64,000 nt of DNA from Epiperipatus broadwayi (GCA_028023455.1 JAQFVV010006510.1:645750-709749), one strand, 5' to 3'. Shown: positions 37,646 to 50,720, numbered from the stretch's first letter. Notes: generated from the letters alone by a model not told the origin. Made by a program: numbers and translations.

Positions 37646-37649
<4 letters not shown>

Positions 37650-37731
<82 letters not shown>
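37650..37731. repeat. (TA)n microsatellite
   Basis: Interrupted TA run of about 80 bp. Confidence 0.93.
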
Positions 37732-37734
<3 letters not shown>

Positions 37735-38650
37735 GCCCTTTTGTATGGGTCACCATCTAATTTTGTGCTAATCTATTAAAAATTTTAAATTTAAGATATA
37801 TTTGAATATGTGATGTTAATTTTGCTTATGGTAATATTTCAAAAGGTTTAATTAAAGCAATCTATGAGTATTTGATATGTAAAATTGTGCTGATATTGAG
37901 AGAGACATTTTAAATGATGATGATTATAATATATGGTTGGAAAAATGGCCATAATCAATACTGCATTAATAGATTTAATAAATAAATATTTAAAGCTAAA
38001 GTATTTAAAAAGACAAGTTAAAATTAAATGCATATGTTTATTGTTGATAAAATAATGTTATAAAAGAATATAAATATTTTAATTATTATAAATACTTAAA
38101 TAGAAGATTAATATTTGATTTTAATGATATCAAATAATTATTTTAAAATTTAGTATAATATCTTATTTATTTTAAAAAATATTTATTTTAAAAAATGCAA
38201 TTGTTAGTTATTTTTAGATTATGAGAAGCGTTTCTTTTGTTGTAAAAAACAGATGTTAGCTAGATACGCACACACATGCTTGGAAGATGTCTCGTAAAGT
38301 TGCAAAACTATTTTTGAAAAATCATGTTATAAAGTTTATAAATAATATGTGAGCTATCGCGAGATAAAAATAAAGATATTAATGTAGAATATTAAATTTG
38401 AATGTTAAAAATATTGCTTTAAAAAATATAACGTATAAAAAAGACTTAGTTTGTTCAAAATAATTTTATAAAAGTTTAAAGTGATATAAAGTAAAAATAT
38501 GCTTTTTAAAAATATTTAATAGATGTAAATAAATGATAAAGATTATTTTAAAATTTGATAATGTAATAAATATTAAATGTTAAATAAGTCATTATTTATT
38601 TTTAATTTTGTGTTGTTGGTAAATATGTAAATAAGCCAGCAAGTTGATTG
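37732..38650. other. No gene seen
   Basis: AT-rich. Confidence 0.45.
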
Positions 38651-38660
38651 TTTAAATGTA

Positions 38661-38725
38661 CCAATCAAATGGGAAGTTTCTTCCGGTATAAAAGCTCAGT
38701 TCAATTGTTAGGAGAGAACTCTGTG
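38661..38725 (+). promoter_or_regulatory. CCAAT and TATA core-promoter-like site
   Basis: CCAAT at 38,661-38,665 and TATAAAAG at 38,687-38,694, preceded by CTTCCGG (ETS-like). The expected start is near 38,718 in GGAGAGAACTCTGTG. It could drive a gene, or be the U3 of an element of the R1 family whose poly(A)-like end (AATAAA twice) is near 41,050-41,090. Confidence 0.4.
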
Positions 38726-41049
38726 ATTGAATTTTCAAGTTAATTGTGTTATTAAAAAAATAGCTACATAAATTTTAGACGCTTTTAAAATCATTTTTCA
38801 AAAATTATAAGAGTGTCTTGGAAATAATTTATAAAAGTTTTAAATGATAAGCATGCAGTGTTAAGTTAATTTTTCCCTATCATTCGTCTCTATTTAAGCT
38901 CAATTTGCAAGCAAATAATCATGGGAACATCATATATAGTGAAAATATATCGGAAACTTTACCCTAGAAATATGACAAACGCTGGATTAGTTCGGAAAAT
39001 TACGAGATGGAGAAAAGTAATATTTTGGACAGTATATAATTTTAAAAGCTAATTGCTATTGACTATTGGAAAATAGATATTTTAAAGAATAAAATACTTC
39101 TTTATGAAGAAAGTATTTTTGCAAGCTATAAAGTTAAATATATATCTTAAGTAAAGATATTAGAAATAAAAGTAGTTTTATAAATACTTGCCTTGTTAAG
39201 TCTTTATGTTCAAAAGACTGAATGTTGACCATTTTTGAAAGGCAAATAAATTGAAAAATAATTAGCTAAAAGTCTTAATATAATAAAAAATTATTATATT
39301 GAAATAATCTAAACGCTGGTTGTTTTAGATGAAGAAACTTATTCTTACCTGGATATTTTGTTACGGAATGCGCAAGTAATACATGGACGTCCAAGTCAAT
39401 TTAAAATAATTAAATATAAATTTTTATAAATTATAGACTAAATTAAAATAATAACTTTTGAATAATATTCTTCAAAGAACTAAATTAGGATCCTATAAAC
39501 TATTTTAATTTTATTTTATTTTCTTGTGGGGAACTTATTTTTAAAAAAAGAACGTTTTCGTTTTTCATAAACTTTTAAAAAAACATGTGATGGACCGGAA
39601 ACAGGAAATGGTGTTCTAGTGAATGTGTGCCTAGGATTAAAGAACTTTATGGTGAAAAGAAGACATCGCTGGAGTTATGTAATATGAATTCTGTTTTATT
39701 TATCTAACATAAAATTTAAATATTATTAATCTATTAAAAATAAGATAGGTACATTTCTTTAAATAATAACTAAAAATAATATAATGATTAATTGCATAAG
39801 TTTATTTTATATTTAATACAACACATAATATTTTAAAGAATGATCGTGAGTATAAATGTGAATTATTTTATGAAGCTGTAATTCCGAAGAATATTGGAAG
39901 ATGGACTGTACATTAAATCATTATTTATGGTAAAAATTGTATAATAATAATAATTTTGATGTATTAATATGTTTTTCTTTAGATCAACCAAAGGATATGT
40001 TATTGTTGAATGAATATATAAATATTTTAAAAAATACACACACATTATATTGGCAGTGACAGTTTTATTTAAATATGCATAATTTGAATTTATGATATAA
40101 ATATGATACAACATTACATAAAAGTTTAGAAATAATTATATGATTCTTTCGTAAATAAATTTTGATATTTTTTTTTTTTTATGTTATAGTATTAGAATTA
40201 TATTTATTATTCATAAGTAATTATTTTATTGCAAGTTAGGAAGAGATTTAAAAGTCTGTATTTTATTTTTGTTTTATTGGATAAATTAAGTTAAGTTTTA
40301 TGTTAAAGTTTATATTTGGATTAAAAGTTTACCAAGTATAGATGACGAAGTATAAATAGTTTGGATAATTAGTATTTTATTTAAAGTTGAAGGTTTTTTT
40401 TTTTTCCGGAAGTTTTTAAATAAGTTTTAGAGGATGTTTTGTTAGATAGAAATTTATTAGGAAGGAGTATAATAACACATAAAGTAGAGTAATAATTTCA
40501 CATAGAAAAGAATCATAGAATTTATCTAATATAATACTTTATGAATTTGAAATTGATGAATAATTTAAATATTATTATTTTAACAATACATATATGTAAT
40601 GCATATTTGATAAAACATGTAGCATGAATTACATTAAATGAAATATAAATTATAATCAGTTATTTTTATTACATTACAAAGATACATTAGTTTATACATG
40701 TATGCTATTAAAGTAATGCTGATATTAAAGTGAACACATGTTAATACATTATGAAATGAATAACAATAATACTTAAATGATGTAGCAATTTAATTAGTAA
40801 AGTTTAATTGTTTACATATGCTACATAAATATTGTTTACATAAATTTTTCTATATAATAATTGAAGTTCACTGATATTTATTTAAAGTCTAAGTTTGAAA
40901 ATATACTTCAATGCTATTGATACAGCATTTTAAAAAATGTATAGATTATTTAGTAAGAGTATGAGCTAATAACAGTGTAAACATCTTGTATTATTATTTT
41001 TCTTATTTTTATTTTTCTTTGTTTTTCTAATTTGAACTGTAAATATTGT
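38726..41049 (+). other. Possible transcription unit, no clear protein
   Basis: A 42-codon ATG frame (38,922-39,050) starts MGTSYIVKIYRKLYPRNM. Exon-like bits follow: TTTTAG then MKKLILTWIFCYGMRK at 39,331 ending at a GTAATA donor-like site, and KWCSSECVPRIKELYGEK near 39,612. Splice signals are weak (the acceptor at 39,604 has no pyrimidine tract), so I call no gene. The rest is AT-rich. Confidence 0.25.
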
Positions 41050-41996
41050 AAATAAATTCTTGGTCAAAGTTAATGTAAATAAATTTGTTTAATTTGTTTT
41101 AAAAGTGTGTCGAGTTCATTATTTTGCACCACAGCATTTGACAGCAGATAATTTGAATAAACATAATATTTGCACAATATGAATTTATTATTTATTTTAG
41201 AAATAAACACAATATTTTCTTGATATCATTTATAAGAGTTGATTGACATTAATATATTATATTACAATGGTCATAAGATGGTTATAATACATAATATAAG
41301 ATTACAGTGTTATTTATTGCCACAGATTATTAAATTATAAGATTTTGATCTATTCCAAAATTAAGATACCATATGAAAATAAAAGATATACACATGATTA
41401 TTTATTTATTTAATAATTAATAATATAATAGAAATAGATAAGATTGAGTTATACCCTAAAAGTAGTATTGTTCATTATAATTGTTATTGGAATAAGTTAG
41501 GTGTATTTAGGTTTGATATAAAATCCCTTATCATACTTATTTACATGAGTTATCATTACTTTAAGATGATTAGAAGAACCTGAGATTATTTAATTATATT
41601 CTTTTAAAATTAAAAGTTAAGATTTATTTATGTATTATTATTAAAGATAGTTTATTTTATTTAAAAGCCATAAGAATGCTGTAGATGTAGTAATAAGTTA
41701 ATAAGGAGGTAATAGTATTCTTATGCCATTGAGACAATGTCTTGGGAGATATTGACTCAATGTAAATCTACTTATTACTTTGTAACTTTACTTCACAGTC
41801 TCATGATTTTGATAAATACTTATTTAATTAATACATAATAAAGAAGTATATTGATTTTGATAATTGATAATAAATTTAATTAGAATATGATAGTATAAAA
41901 GTATATCAAAGATAGATATGCAAATTTTTATTAAGCATAACAATTCAATTGAGCTAGTTGTATTTCAAACTATATTATATATCGAGAAGTAAGGGT

Positions 41997-42000
<4 letters not shown>
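41050..42000 (+). repeat. Dispersed repeat R1, plus-strand copy
   Basis: Matches 2,380-3,330 inverted (blocks listed there). Two AATAAA hexamers at 41,050-41,085 precede GTGTGTCGAGTTCATTATTTTGCAC, an LTR- or 3'-end-like context. The copy is cut off by (TA)n at 42,000. Confidence 0.6.

Positions 42001-42061
<61 letters not shown>
41999..42061. repeat. (TA)n microsatellite
   Basis: About 62 bp of TA at the border of the hammerhead array. Confidence 0.95.
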
Positions 42062-42066
<5 letters not shown>

Positions 42067-42146
42067 TTTACCAAAACCACTGAAATAAGTGTAAAATTTG
42101 TTTACATAAACGACAAAAGAGTCAGAATTCGCTATCTCTTTCATTT

Positions 42147-42203
42147 GCTCCCCCTCAGACCAGCTGATTTCAAGCTATTTGCTATCATCAGTGAAGGATA
42201 GGG
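42147..42203 (-). ncRNA. Hammerhead ribozyme D
   Basis: Minus: CCUUCA/UGAGGG stem I (6 bp), CUGAUGA, stem II AGC/GCU (outermost U-U mismatch), GAAA, stem III AUC/GGU with loop AGCU, C17 at 42,158. Core complete. Confidence 0.7.
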
Positions 42204-42560
42204 TTAGAAACTAGATCTAAACACTGACTCCAAGTGTTTATGTAAAATGTTTCTATCAGTTTGCAAACATGAATTTTTCAGACCGGTAAAGTCTTCAAAC
42301 TCAGCCTAACAAGCCAGATATCTATACGGGTCTGATCTCAGTTCAGTTTCACCACATAGTCAAAGTTTATGCAATATATATATATATATCATTGCAAGAA
42401 ACCTTTAAAGCTACATTTATGAAAAACACGTTATTCACATAACTTGCTATCACTTGTTATTTATGATCAATAGATGGTGTTTTACCAAAACCACCAAAAC
42501 AAGTGTAAAATTTGTTTACATAAACGACAAAAGAGTCAGAATTAACTATCTCTTTCATTT

Positions 42561-42617
42561 GCTCACCCTCAGATCAGCGGATTTCAAGCTATTTGCTATC
42601 ATCAGTGAATGATAGAG
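42561..42617 (-). ncRNA. Hammerhead ribozyme E
   Basis: CUGAUGA, AGC/GCU, GAAA, stem III AUC/GAU with loop CGCU, C17 at 42,572. Outer stem I CUC/GAG retained; inner stem has one A-G mismatch. Confidence 0.67.
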
Positions 42618-42958
42618 TTAGAAACTAGATATAAACACTGATTCTAAGTGTTTATGCAAAACATTTCTATCAGTTTGCAAGCGTGAATTTTTCAGACCCA
42701 TAAAGTCTTCAAACTCAGCCTAACAAGCCAGATATCTATATGGGTCTGATATCAGTTCAGTTTCACCACATAGTTAAAGTCTCTGCAATAAAACCTTTAA
42801 AGGTACATTTATGAAAAACAAAAATAAGTTATTCACATAACTTGCTATCACTTGTTATTTATGATCAATAGATGGTGTTTTACCAAAACCACCAAAACAA
42901 GTGTAAAATTTGTTTACATAAATGACAAAAGAGTCAGAATTAACTATCTCTTTCATTT

Positions 42959-43015
42959 GCTCACCCTCAGATCAGCTGATTTCAAGCTATTTGCTATCAT
43001 CAATGAAGGGTAGAG
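42959..43015 (-). ncRNA. Hammerhead ribozyme F (core mutation)
   Basis: Same fold with perfect CCUUCA/UGAGGG stem I and C17 at 42,970, but the core reads UUGAUGA: C3, which pairs with G8, is U. Expected to be inactive or very slow. Confidence 0.6.
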
Positions 43016-43314
43016 TTAGAAACTAGATCTAAACACTGACTCCAAGTGTTTATGCAAAATGTTTCTATCAGTTTGCAAGCATGAATTTTTCAGACCGGTA
43101 AAGTCTTCAAACTCAACCCAACAAGCCAGATATCTATATGCATCTGATCTCAGTTCAGTATCACCACATAGTCAAATTCTCTGCAATATATATCATTGCA
43201 CAAAACCTTTAAAGATACATTTATGAAAAACAAAAACAAGTTATTCATGTATCTTGCTATCACTTGTTATTTATGATCAATAGATGGTGTTTTACCGAAA
43301 CCACCGAAACAAGT

Positions 43315-44225
43315 TAAAATGCATTATTTGCTTGTTTATTTAGAACTTCACATAAGAAATTATGTATATATATTTTTTGTTTTCACTTATTTGTCTTGCT
43401 AATTCAAGGTGTTTTTTTATAAATATTAAGTCACCAACATCAAATTGACAAGGTTTATTATTGCTTTAAGCCTGTCTTTGTTTATGTATTTTTGTCATTT
43501 CACTTCTAGTTTGTTCCAGTTATTGCCTTTGTTATATCTTCTGTTATAACAGACATTGGTGTTTTTATTAAGATTGGCCTACTTTTTCTGTAATGAAGTC
43601 ACAGATGAGTAAAACATGTGAATGCATTAATAGTCCAATTTATATAATTACCCATGATATTTATTTGTTTCACCCAACAATGATTGTTCATGGTCTAAAT
43701 AAGTACTGAAAAATTGATTAAGCTCATGCATAACTCTCTCACAAAGAGTTGATTGAGGGTTATATGCAGATATTAATGTGTGCTTAATTGCATCTTGTTT
43801 AAACTACTTTGTCCATCTATCTGATGAAAATGGAGTACTATAAATAGTTAAATGATTTTTAGGTTTACTCAATGTAGAAATTTCTTGATATAGAAATTCT
43901 AATAGCTATTCTAGCATCTACTTTCCCGTTTGGATATACTGTGACATATTTGGAAAATATATTATATATAATCATCAAGTATCTAAACTGCCTAAATGCT
44001 GAAATAGGACTATAGTAGTCAAAAATTAAAAGTTTATTTGGTTCCTGTGGAATAATTAGATAAAGCTTTTCAGTGTGTGATTTGTTGACAGGTTTAGCCT
44101 TTAAACATATTGTGTACAAGTGTAGACTAGTCAATATATGCACATACATTTCCAGCCAGTGAAATAAACTTTGTAAAATAGTGTCTACATTTCTAGGACT
44201 GTAATGACCACACAGGCAGTGTATA
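43315..44225 (-). pseudogene. pol: Ty3/gypsy integrase (decayed)
   Basis: Minus-strand open frame 44,149-43,865 and flanking translation show WLEMYVHILTSLHLYTICLKAKPV (end of the HHCC zinc domain and the following helix), then FDYYSPI and RYLMIIYNIFSKYVTVYP of the catalytic core; the first catalytic Asp sits in FDYY. A C-terminal remnant near 43,430 reads NKPCQFDVGDLIFIKKH, the usual GDLV-LKK domain. Many stops. The reading ends exactly where the hammerhead array begins, so the element's 3' LTR is missing or replaced. Confidence 0.75.
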
Positions 44226-45290
44226 TATATAATCTGTTTTCCTGATACATGCTAGTATTGTATTATCCATGGGTTCTTCTCATAATTAGTTATACAAAAA
44301 TATATATTTTTTAAAATTATAATGTCATAAGATAGCATGATGATAGATACTGCTTAATCTTTTCATAGTTGAATATCCTTATTGGCGAAGTGAATTAAAG
44401 TTCTAAACATATGATTGGCCAATTCCAGAATCAGCAATAAAATATATTTGTCTATTATAATTATACTCATTTAATTTAGTTTTTAAAAATCAAATTACTA
44501 ATTTGTCAGACTATTAAAGTAAATGAAAGTTTTTTTCAAAAATAAGTTTCTATTTATAATTGATAAACAATCTATATCAGAGAACATAAAATGTACTTTT
44601 TTAACATAGTACAAAATGCAGCCTACATCATTGATTTTTTTATCAATTTACTTTCATGTAAAAGTAAATAATTATTACTAAAATCTGAACTATTCTTCTA
44701 AAATAATTATATTTTTACATATATTTTATGAAAATAATAAATATATAAAAATACTCTAAAACATACATTTTCATTTTGGAAATCAAAACAAAGAACTTAG
44801 ATCAGTCAAAATTGTTGACAAGTGCTCCCTTGTGTAGAGAATCATAAACAAATAATTGGTGCCTTGAAAGGCAGGACTTATGTCATTGTTATAACTTTAA
44901 ATTTAAATATTATTGATTTTTAGTTGTAAAATAATTTTAAAGGTGGCAACAATATACGACACATTTTCCCTGACAAAATAAGCATAAAACCAGAAAAATG
45001 ACATAAAAATTAGTGGTTTGAGAGTGAGTTAAAGCCTTTGATATGTATCATCAGAGATTATAGAGGAAAGATTAAACTATAAAATTATATTGTAACATTG
45101 GAGATCATTCTTCTATAGTTTGTCCAGACATCTTAGATCTTTTTCCACTGACTTATCCACAGTTGTAGCTGCAATAATCAATTGATTTATGCTGAAGTAT
45201 TTGGGTAGTATTTGACCTGGGTGATGAGTCAGAACAATAGCTGCTACATTTTTATTCCTGAGCAGAATTTTTCTTTGTATTGAAATTTCT
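44226..45290 (-). other. Connection region of decayed pol, unreadable
   Basis: Between RNase H and integrase; AT-rich, no motif I can place. Confidence 0.4.
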
Positions 45291-46430
45291 GTAAAAATAA
45301 ACTTTATCTGATAATCTGGTCATTATTCAAATAACAACTATTCAAAGATTACAATAATTTGTGGTCAGTAATTATAATCATTTAAAAACCTAATAGAAAA
45401 TGCTTAAATTTTTGAAATGCTCAGAGTATTGTAAAGACTTCTTTCTTGGTTATTGAATAATTAAACCTTCACTCCTTTGAGCACTTTGCTAACCCAATTA
45501 TAAAATTTAATATTTAGTATAACTAATTTGAAATACAACAGATTTACTACTATCATTTTAGATGTAGAATGACTGGGAAAAATCAAATTGACAAATATAA
45601 CATGATTTAGAAATGGTTTTATTACAATTAATTTCTTTTTCATGTTTACTAGACTAATAATCCCAATGACAATCTTTATGAAATAATTTGTGGAGAGACT
45701 TGGTATCCTGGAAAAAATTTCTTCTAATTGGTAAAAATTGCAGTCCTAAAAAGGGATGCAATTGTTCCTATATGTAGGTGTTAGAAACTTTTCGATTACA
45801 CTGATTTTATCAGTATAAGGAGAGATTCCAACCTTGTTCTATCAGATGAGACAAGAAATGACTTCATGGGTTATGACAATATTCTTTGTAAGGTTGATTT
45901 TGATATTTTTATATAATATTCCAAAGTAGCTTTAAATGATGAAGGTTCTGCAATCACTACATGATTTACATAATATATTATTATTACCTTCATTTTCTCC
46001 AATAACACTTACTCAAGTCATCTGATGACATCTGCAACACTATTAACAAGGCTAAAGGCCATGTATTTGAGAATATATGTATAATCTTGATACATGAAAG
46101 CTATATGTTTTTGATCCTGGAATTGCAGGAGAATCTGCATAACTGGAAATCAAGTTGACAAATCATATCAAGACACAATATCACACTCCCATCTGTTTTA
46201 CAGTAACCAATAGATTGTTACAGGGTGGTGTGAGTTTTACTATAACAGCCCATTCCATTATCTTATATTTGAACTTTATTACTGAACTGTTATGGTATAA
46301 TATATGCCATTTCTTTCACTCATATTCTATGAGCATATTCACTGACAATACATGATTGGTTTAAAAAAGCATCTGGATATTTTTTAAAAACTGTTTGCCT
46401 CTATATAATATGTTGGGAACAATATATGTG
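45291..46430 (-). pseudogene. pol: Ty3/gypsy reverse transcriptase and RNase H (decayed)
   Basis: Reading minus from about 46,400: KYPDAFLNQS and EYAHRI (region before the first RT block), CKTDGSVIL (KDGS-R), then YYVNHVVIAE near 45,970, the YxDD motif with both Asp lost. Further on come FLVSSDRTRLE and FPGYQVSPQII (thumb), FDFSQSFYI and NDSSK near 45,570 (start of RNase H; first Asp changed to Asn), and KEVFTIL-AFQKFKHFL near 45,440. Numerous stops and frameshifts. The block order is that of Ty3/gypsy Pol. Too worn for a subfamily. Confidence 0.75.
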
Positions 46431-47720
46431 ATCCTTTTAACCTATTTTCAACATCCAATGGTGAAATTTTAAAACAATTAATATGTTTAATAGCATTGTC
46501 ATTAATCCTAGAAAATTTTATTTCACCATTTTTATACCACAATTTATTTTTTTTATAATATATGGTGCACTGGTACTAAGAAAAAAAGATCTCTGAATAG
46601 TTTCATATATCAAACCAGGCATAATCAACCATATGTGCTCTGTAAATAAAATAACAATTTGTAAGCTTAATCATATTTGCTTGGTTTTGGGATCAATGAG
46701 TTTCTTTTGACCAAACTAACATGTATACAGCACAATGATAGAGGAAGATTCCCCCCCCTCATTTTTCGTTTAATTTTTGTAAATTTTACCTCTGATATGA
46801 CAGATACCTAGCTTGAGGAAAGAACTGGCCATATACTGTTAATATTGCTTCACTCCTATTTATGGTTTATTTTCATCTACTTGTACTTTTACTCATGGCT
46901 TGCAAAAATAAGGCTTAACTCTAATCTGAGTGTGTTCTCTTTCTCAAGGAGTTGCATATCGTTATCCACATGTTTGACAAAATCTATTTTGGTCACAGTG
47001 AACAATGACATTTATAAAGATTATTTTTCCTGGATATAGCAATTCCGTGTCTATGGCCTCTAGTTGATACACCATTCTTTCAATTCTCAACCAGTTGTTA
47101 GCTAAAAAGATATGTGAATATTAGCTGACAAATTATGTCTTATAAAATAAATGGTATGGCTTTCTGACAAGGGGAATTATATATGCTCTTAATTTTGCCA
47201 CATGTCATTAAAAATATGTTGTTTTCTTCGGTACTAAGCAAGTTTTTTTTTTAAATACCTACTGCAGCACATTATCATGGTGCTCCAAAAACTTTATATT
47301 ATTGTCTATTGCCCCTTCTTGCTCATTGTACATATTTGGATGGATATATCATGAATTTGACCAATACTTGGCTGCACCACTTAAATAATTTATGGCAATG
47401 ATATTTTTCTTTATCAGTTAAACTATGAAATGCAAATAGTTAGTCAATCCATTTAAATAGAGTGATTTTCACTTGGCAAACCATTTGAAATTCTCAATTC
47501 ATATCAGTTTCCATATGGAACTATTGTCCATGTTAGTTGATATGACATTTATTATTGCATTATACTATCTCTTATTGACTTCTATTGGCTGGTTAGCTAT
47601 ATAGAGTTGCTTCACTTCTCTATATTTATTCAGAGTTATGCTGTTATCTAGGTCATGTTTCATGTTCACATTCATCTTTTTTCTCTTCTTAATTGTTAGT
47701 TTTCTTAATGTGAACTCCTC
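46431..47720 (-). pseudogene. gag: Ty3/gypsy gag and protease region (decayed)
   Basis: Minus strand from about 47,700 reads fragments such as SIWKLI, KSLYLNGLTN and YLSGAAKYW (compare the Gag block F-SG-A--W), and further on CDQNRFCQTCG, a possible zinc-knuckle remnant near 46,960-47,000. Every frame is interrupted. It is placed here mainly by order relative to the RT that follows. No 5' LTR was recognised beyond 47,720. Confidence 0.5.
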
Positions 47721-47829
47721 ATATATATATATATATATTATTTTATGTCACAAAACTATTAAACCTATCTGTCATATAATATAGATCAAAATATTTTTTG
47801 CACTGTTATTACAATATATTATGTTTATG

Positions 47830-47869
<40 letters not shown>

Positions 47870-50455
47870 TTATGTTCCATATTACTTATTAAAACAAAAG
47901 AATAAAACATAGCTTTTTACTGGTTATTTAATTTCCCTAAAAAAACAACAAAAAAAACAAAACAATTATTAAAAGTAACATTATCATTCAACTGTGCTAC
48001 TAAATAATTAATTGATTATTTTAGAGTTGAGAAGAATTCATTAATAATTTACAGGAAGCAAAATTAAATACAAAACTTTATAAAATTAAAAATATTAATT
48101 TAATTTAAAAAAGCATTGTTAAATATTAATATCTTTTGAAAAGAAAATATTAATGGTATAAAAAAAAAACATATGAAATTTAAAAATGAATAATGTTAAT
48201 TTGTAGATATATAAAATCAAAAGAGCAACAAAAAATTAAGCATTAAACTGTATTTGTATTTAAATCAGTGTGTATGTGTTGCAAAAAAAAAATAGATCAA
48301 TGTTTCAAATGCTTTTCTAGGTATTCCCAAGTCTACAAACAGGAAAAGGATTATTGATATACAAAAGGAATCCATAAAGAGAAAGTATCCGTGTGATTTA
48401 GAGTATTAATAAATTAATCAGCAAATAAGAATAAACAAATTAAATGAAGCAAAAATTTAATAGCTTTAATAGGATTCATATCATGTTTAAGGAAATATAA
48501 TATTCGAAATATTATATATCTTCAATGACTCATGTTTTTTTGATTAAAAAAACAAGATTTATGTGATTGTTGCTCTTATAAAATCATCATCTTTTTTTAT
48601 TACTAAAAAACATGCATATTATTGGGTGTGCGCATTCACATGTTCTACAAACACTAACTTTTCATGACAATTTATATTATTAAAGTTTATAATTTTCTAC
48701 ACAATAATTAATATTCATGTATTTTTTCTTTAATAGACGTCCAGATTCATTTATTTATAACAATTAAGATGCACTATTCACTTAATATATCACAACACAT
48801 TTATTGATTTTGTAATTATTTTATGAAACAAATAAATCAGTCATATTCAATGGGAAATTGAAAGTAACATTAAAGTAAGGAAGTTCAAATTATTTTATAA
48901 CGTCAATTAGTAAAATAAGGGATAACTGTTACATTTTTTTCTACTATTTTCTTTGACCATCTATTATTAAAACATATTTCAGAATTCAAATAATTTATAC
49001 TTTTTTGATCTATTCTTAATGGAAATAATATTTACAAAACCAACAAAAACAATGTATGTATTCATATATAAATGAAATGTTGCCCGGATACATCTGCATA
49101 TAATTAATTATAGTAAAATCATATACCAATATATAAATTTTAACATAATATATTTGCATAAAATAATTTATGGGATATTTAAGTATAATAAAATGAAATA
49201 GAAATGAATAAGTATTTATATATTTTATTGGATCTGGATTCCTAAACAATATTATATTATTAAAGAAGAAGAATATATTATTTATTGATTTATTTATTCA
49301 GATGTACCTATAATAGCTAAACAGCATTAAGCTGTTGCACATGCGCTTTGCAGATTTTAACTATAAACGACTGAATACAAACACTTCAAACACATGATAA
49401 AGTCTTTGGGAAAAGATAACATTTTCTTTATATTTGTAGGCTGTGAAAATTTTCATTTGAATATATATATATATATTGTGAATATTCAGATTAAAGATCA
49501 AGGTATTTAAAAAAAAATAAAATAAAGAAGTTTGTTGATCTTGTTGATTTTTCTTTTGCTTGATAGATAGATAATGGAAGATCTTGGAAATATAGATTTA
49601 GATTGATCACTGTGGCAACCTAAAGCTTTTAAATAGAATTGTTTACTGTTGAGTCTTGCTTTAAAATACAAAATTCACTATAATCAAACTCAGGAAAAAC
49701 ATATAGGTAAATAAATAAATTTTGAAAACAATTCAGTACAATATAAGTTTACTTAAATAGGATCGATATTATTTTACATATTTTAATTTTCTGTCAATGC
49801 AGTCACCATAGTAACATTATTACATGTAATTCAATGTTTTTATATTATGTATATTTGTTTATAAATTAATTTTAAAAAAATATTATTATTAAAAAAATAT
49901 ATGTGTAAATTATTTGTATTTATAAAGTGAATAAAGGTTGTGATATCAATTTTGTATTTTGGTTTACAAATAATAGGAAAAACCTAATCGAATTTGGATT
50001 TAATTTCCATGTATCCATTTTCTCCAAACTTACATCTGCTTGAATACCAAGCAGGAAAATTTGTTCTGTTTTATCGTTTGCTTTGAACTTTATTTGAGTA
50101 GTATTCAGTGGTTGTTATGATACCAAAACATCAGAAAGAGAACCTAAAAAAAAGCAACAAAAGACTAGAAGAGGAGACTATCAACTTTTTGTGATTGCAA
50201 CGGACGTATTTTCTATGTTCTTATAAATAAAAGTTCTTCAATATTTTTTTTTTAAACTGTTAAACCATAAAACATGAAAAAATAAACTTCAATTATCTGC
50301 CTGTTCAATAATTTAAAGGGCAGTTGTAAAGGATTTCCAAGGGAAAGGCAACAAAGTGTAAAAAAATGTAAAAAAAAAAAAAGGAAATCTATGAAAAAAA
50401 AAATGCTTTATATAAAAATCGGCTATATTAGTTTTGAAAACAAAGATATTTCTGT
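47721..50455. other. No gene seen
   Basis: (TA)n at 47,719-47,738 and 47,834-47,865; otherwise AT-rich DNA without genes. Confidence 0.5.
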
Positions 50456-50666
50456 TTTAAAGTTTGGTGTATAACCACCATTGGATTTGGATAAATAGTG
50501 TGTCACAAGCTAAGAAACACTCAGGATTAACTGGATTAATTTGTATCATAAAAGAGCTAATTAAATCGCACTCTCCTCTCTGGAAAGGAAAAAGGACCGT
50601 TAGTGAAGCATTATAAAGTTTGACTTTTTTTTTTCTGAGAAATAAGCTTCTCTTTGCATCATTCAT
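50456..50666 (-). other. Weak exon-like frame
   Basis: 69-codon frame on minus. A strong acceptor (CCTTTTTCCTTTCCAG, about 50,595-50,580) leads into RGECDLISSFMIQINPVNPE and CFLACDTLFIQIQ before a stop. No family recognised; may be chance. Confidence 0.2.
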
Positions 50667-50717
50667 AGAAACTGAGGATAAGTAAATTGCAATGGACAGA
50701 CTATTATATATATGGTA

Positions 50718-50720
<3 letters not shown>

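Larger units (their letters stand above)
42062..43314 (-). mobile_element. Hammerhead-ribozyme tandem array, locus 2 (retrozyme-like trimer)
   Basis: Three head-to-tail units D (42,062-42,475), E (42,476-42,873) and F (42,874-43,285), plus about 30 bp of a fourth. Each repeats TTTTACCAAAACCACC, AAATTTGTTTACATAAA, a minus-strand ribozyme, TCTATCAGTTTGCAAGC, CAGTTCAGT and TGATCAATAGATGGTG. Predicted cleavage sites are 414 and 398 bp apart, so self-cleavage of a minus-strand transcript would release two full monomers. It is the same family as locus 1 but diverged (ACCAAAACCACC versus ACCAAACCTCC, stem II UAGC versus GAGC). The array abuts (TA)n on one side and a decayed Ty3/gypsy integrase of the same polarity on the other. 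Confidence 0.78.
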
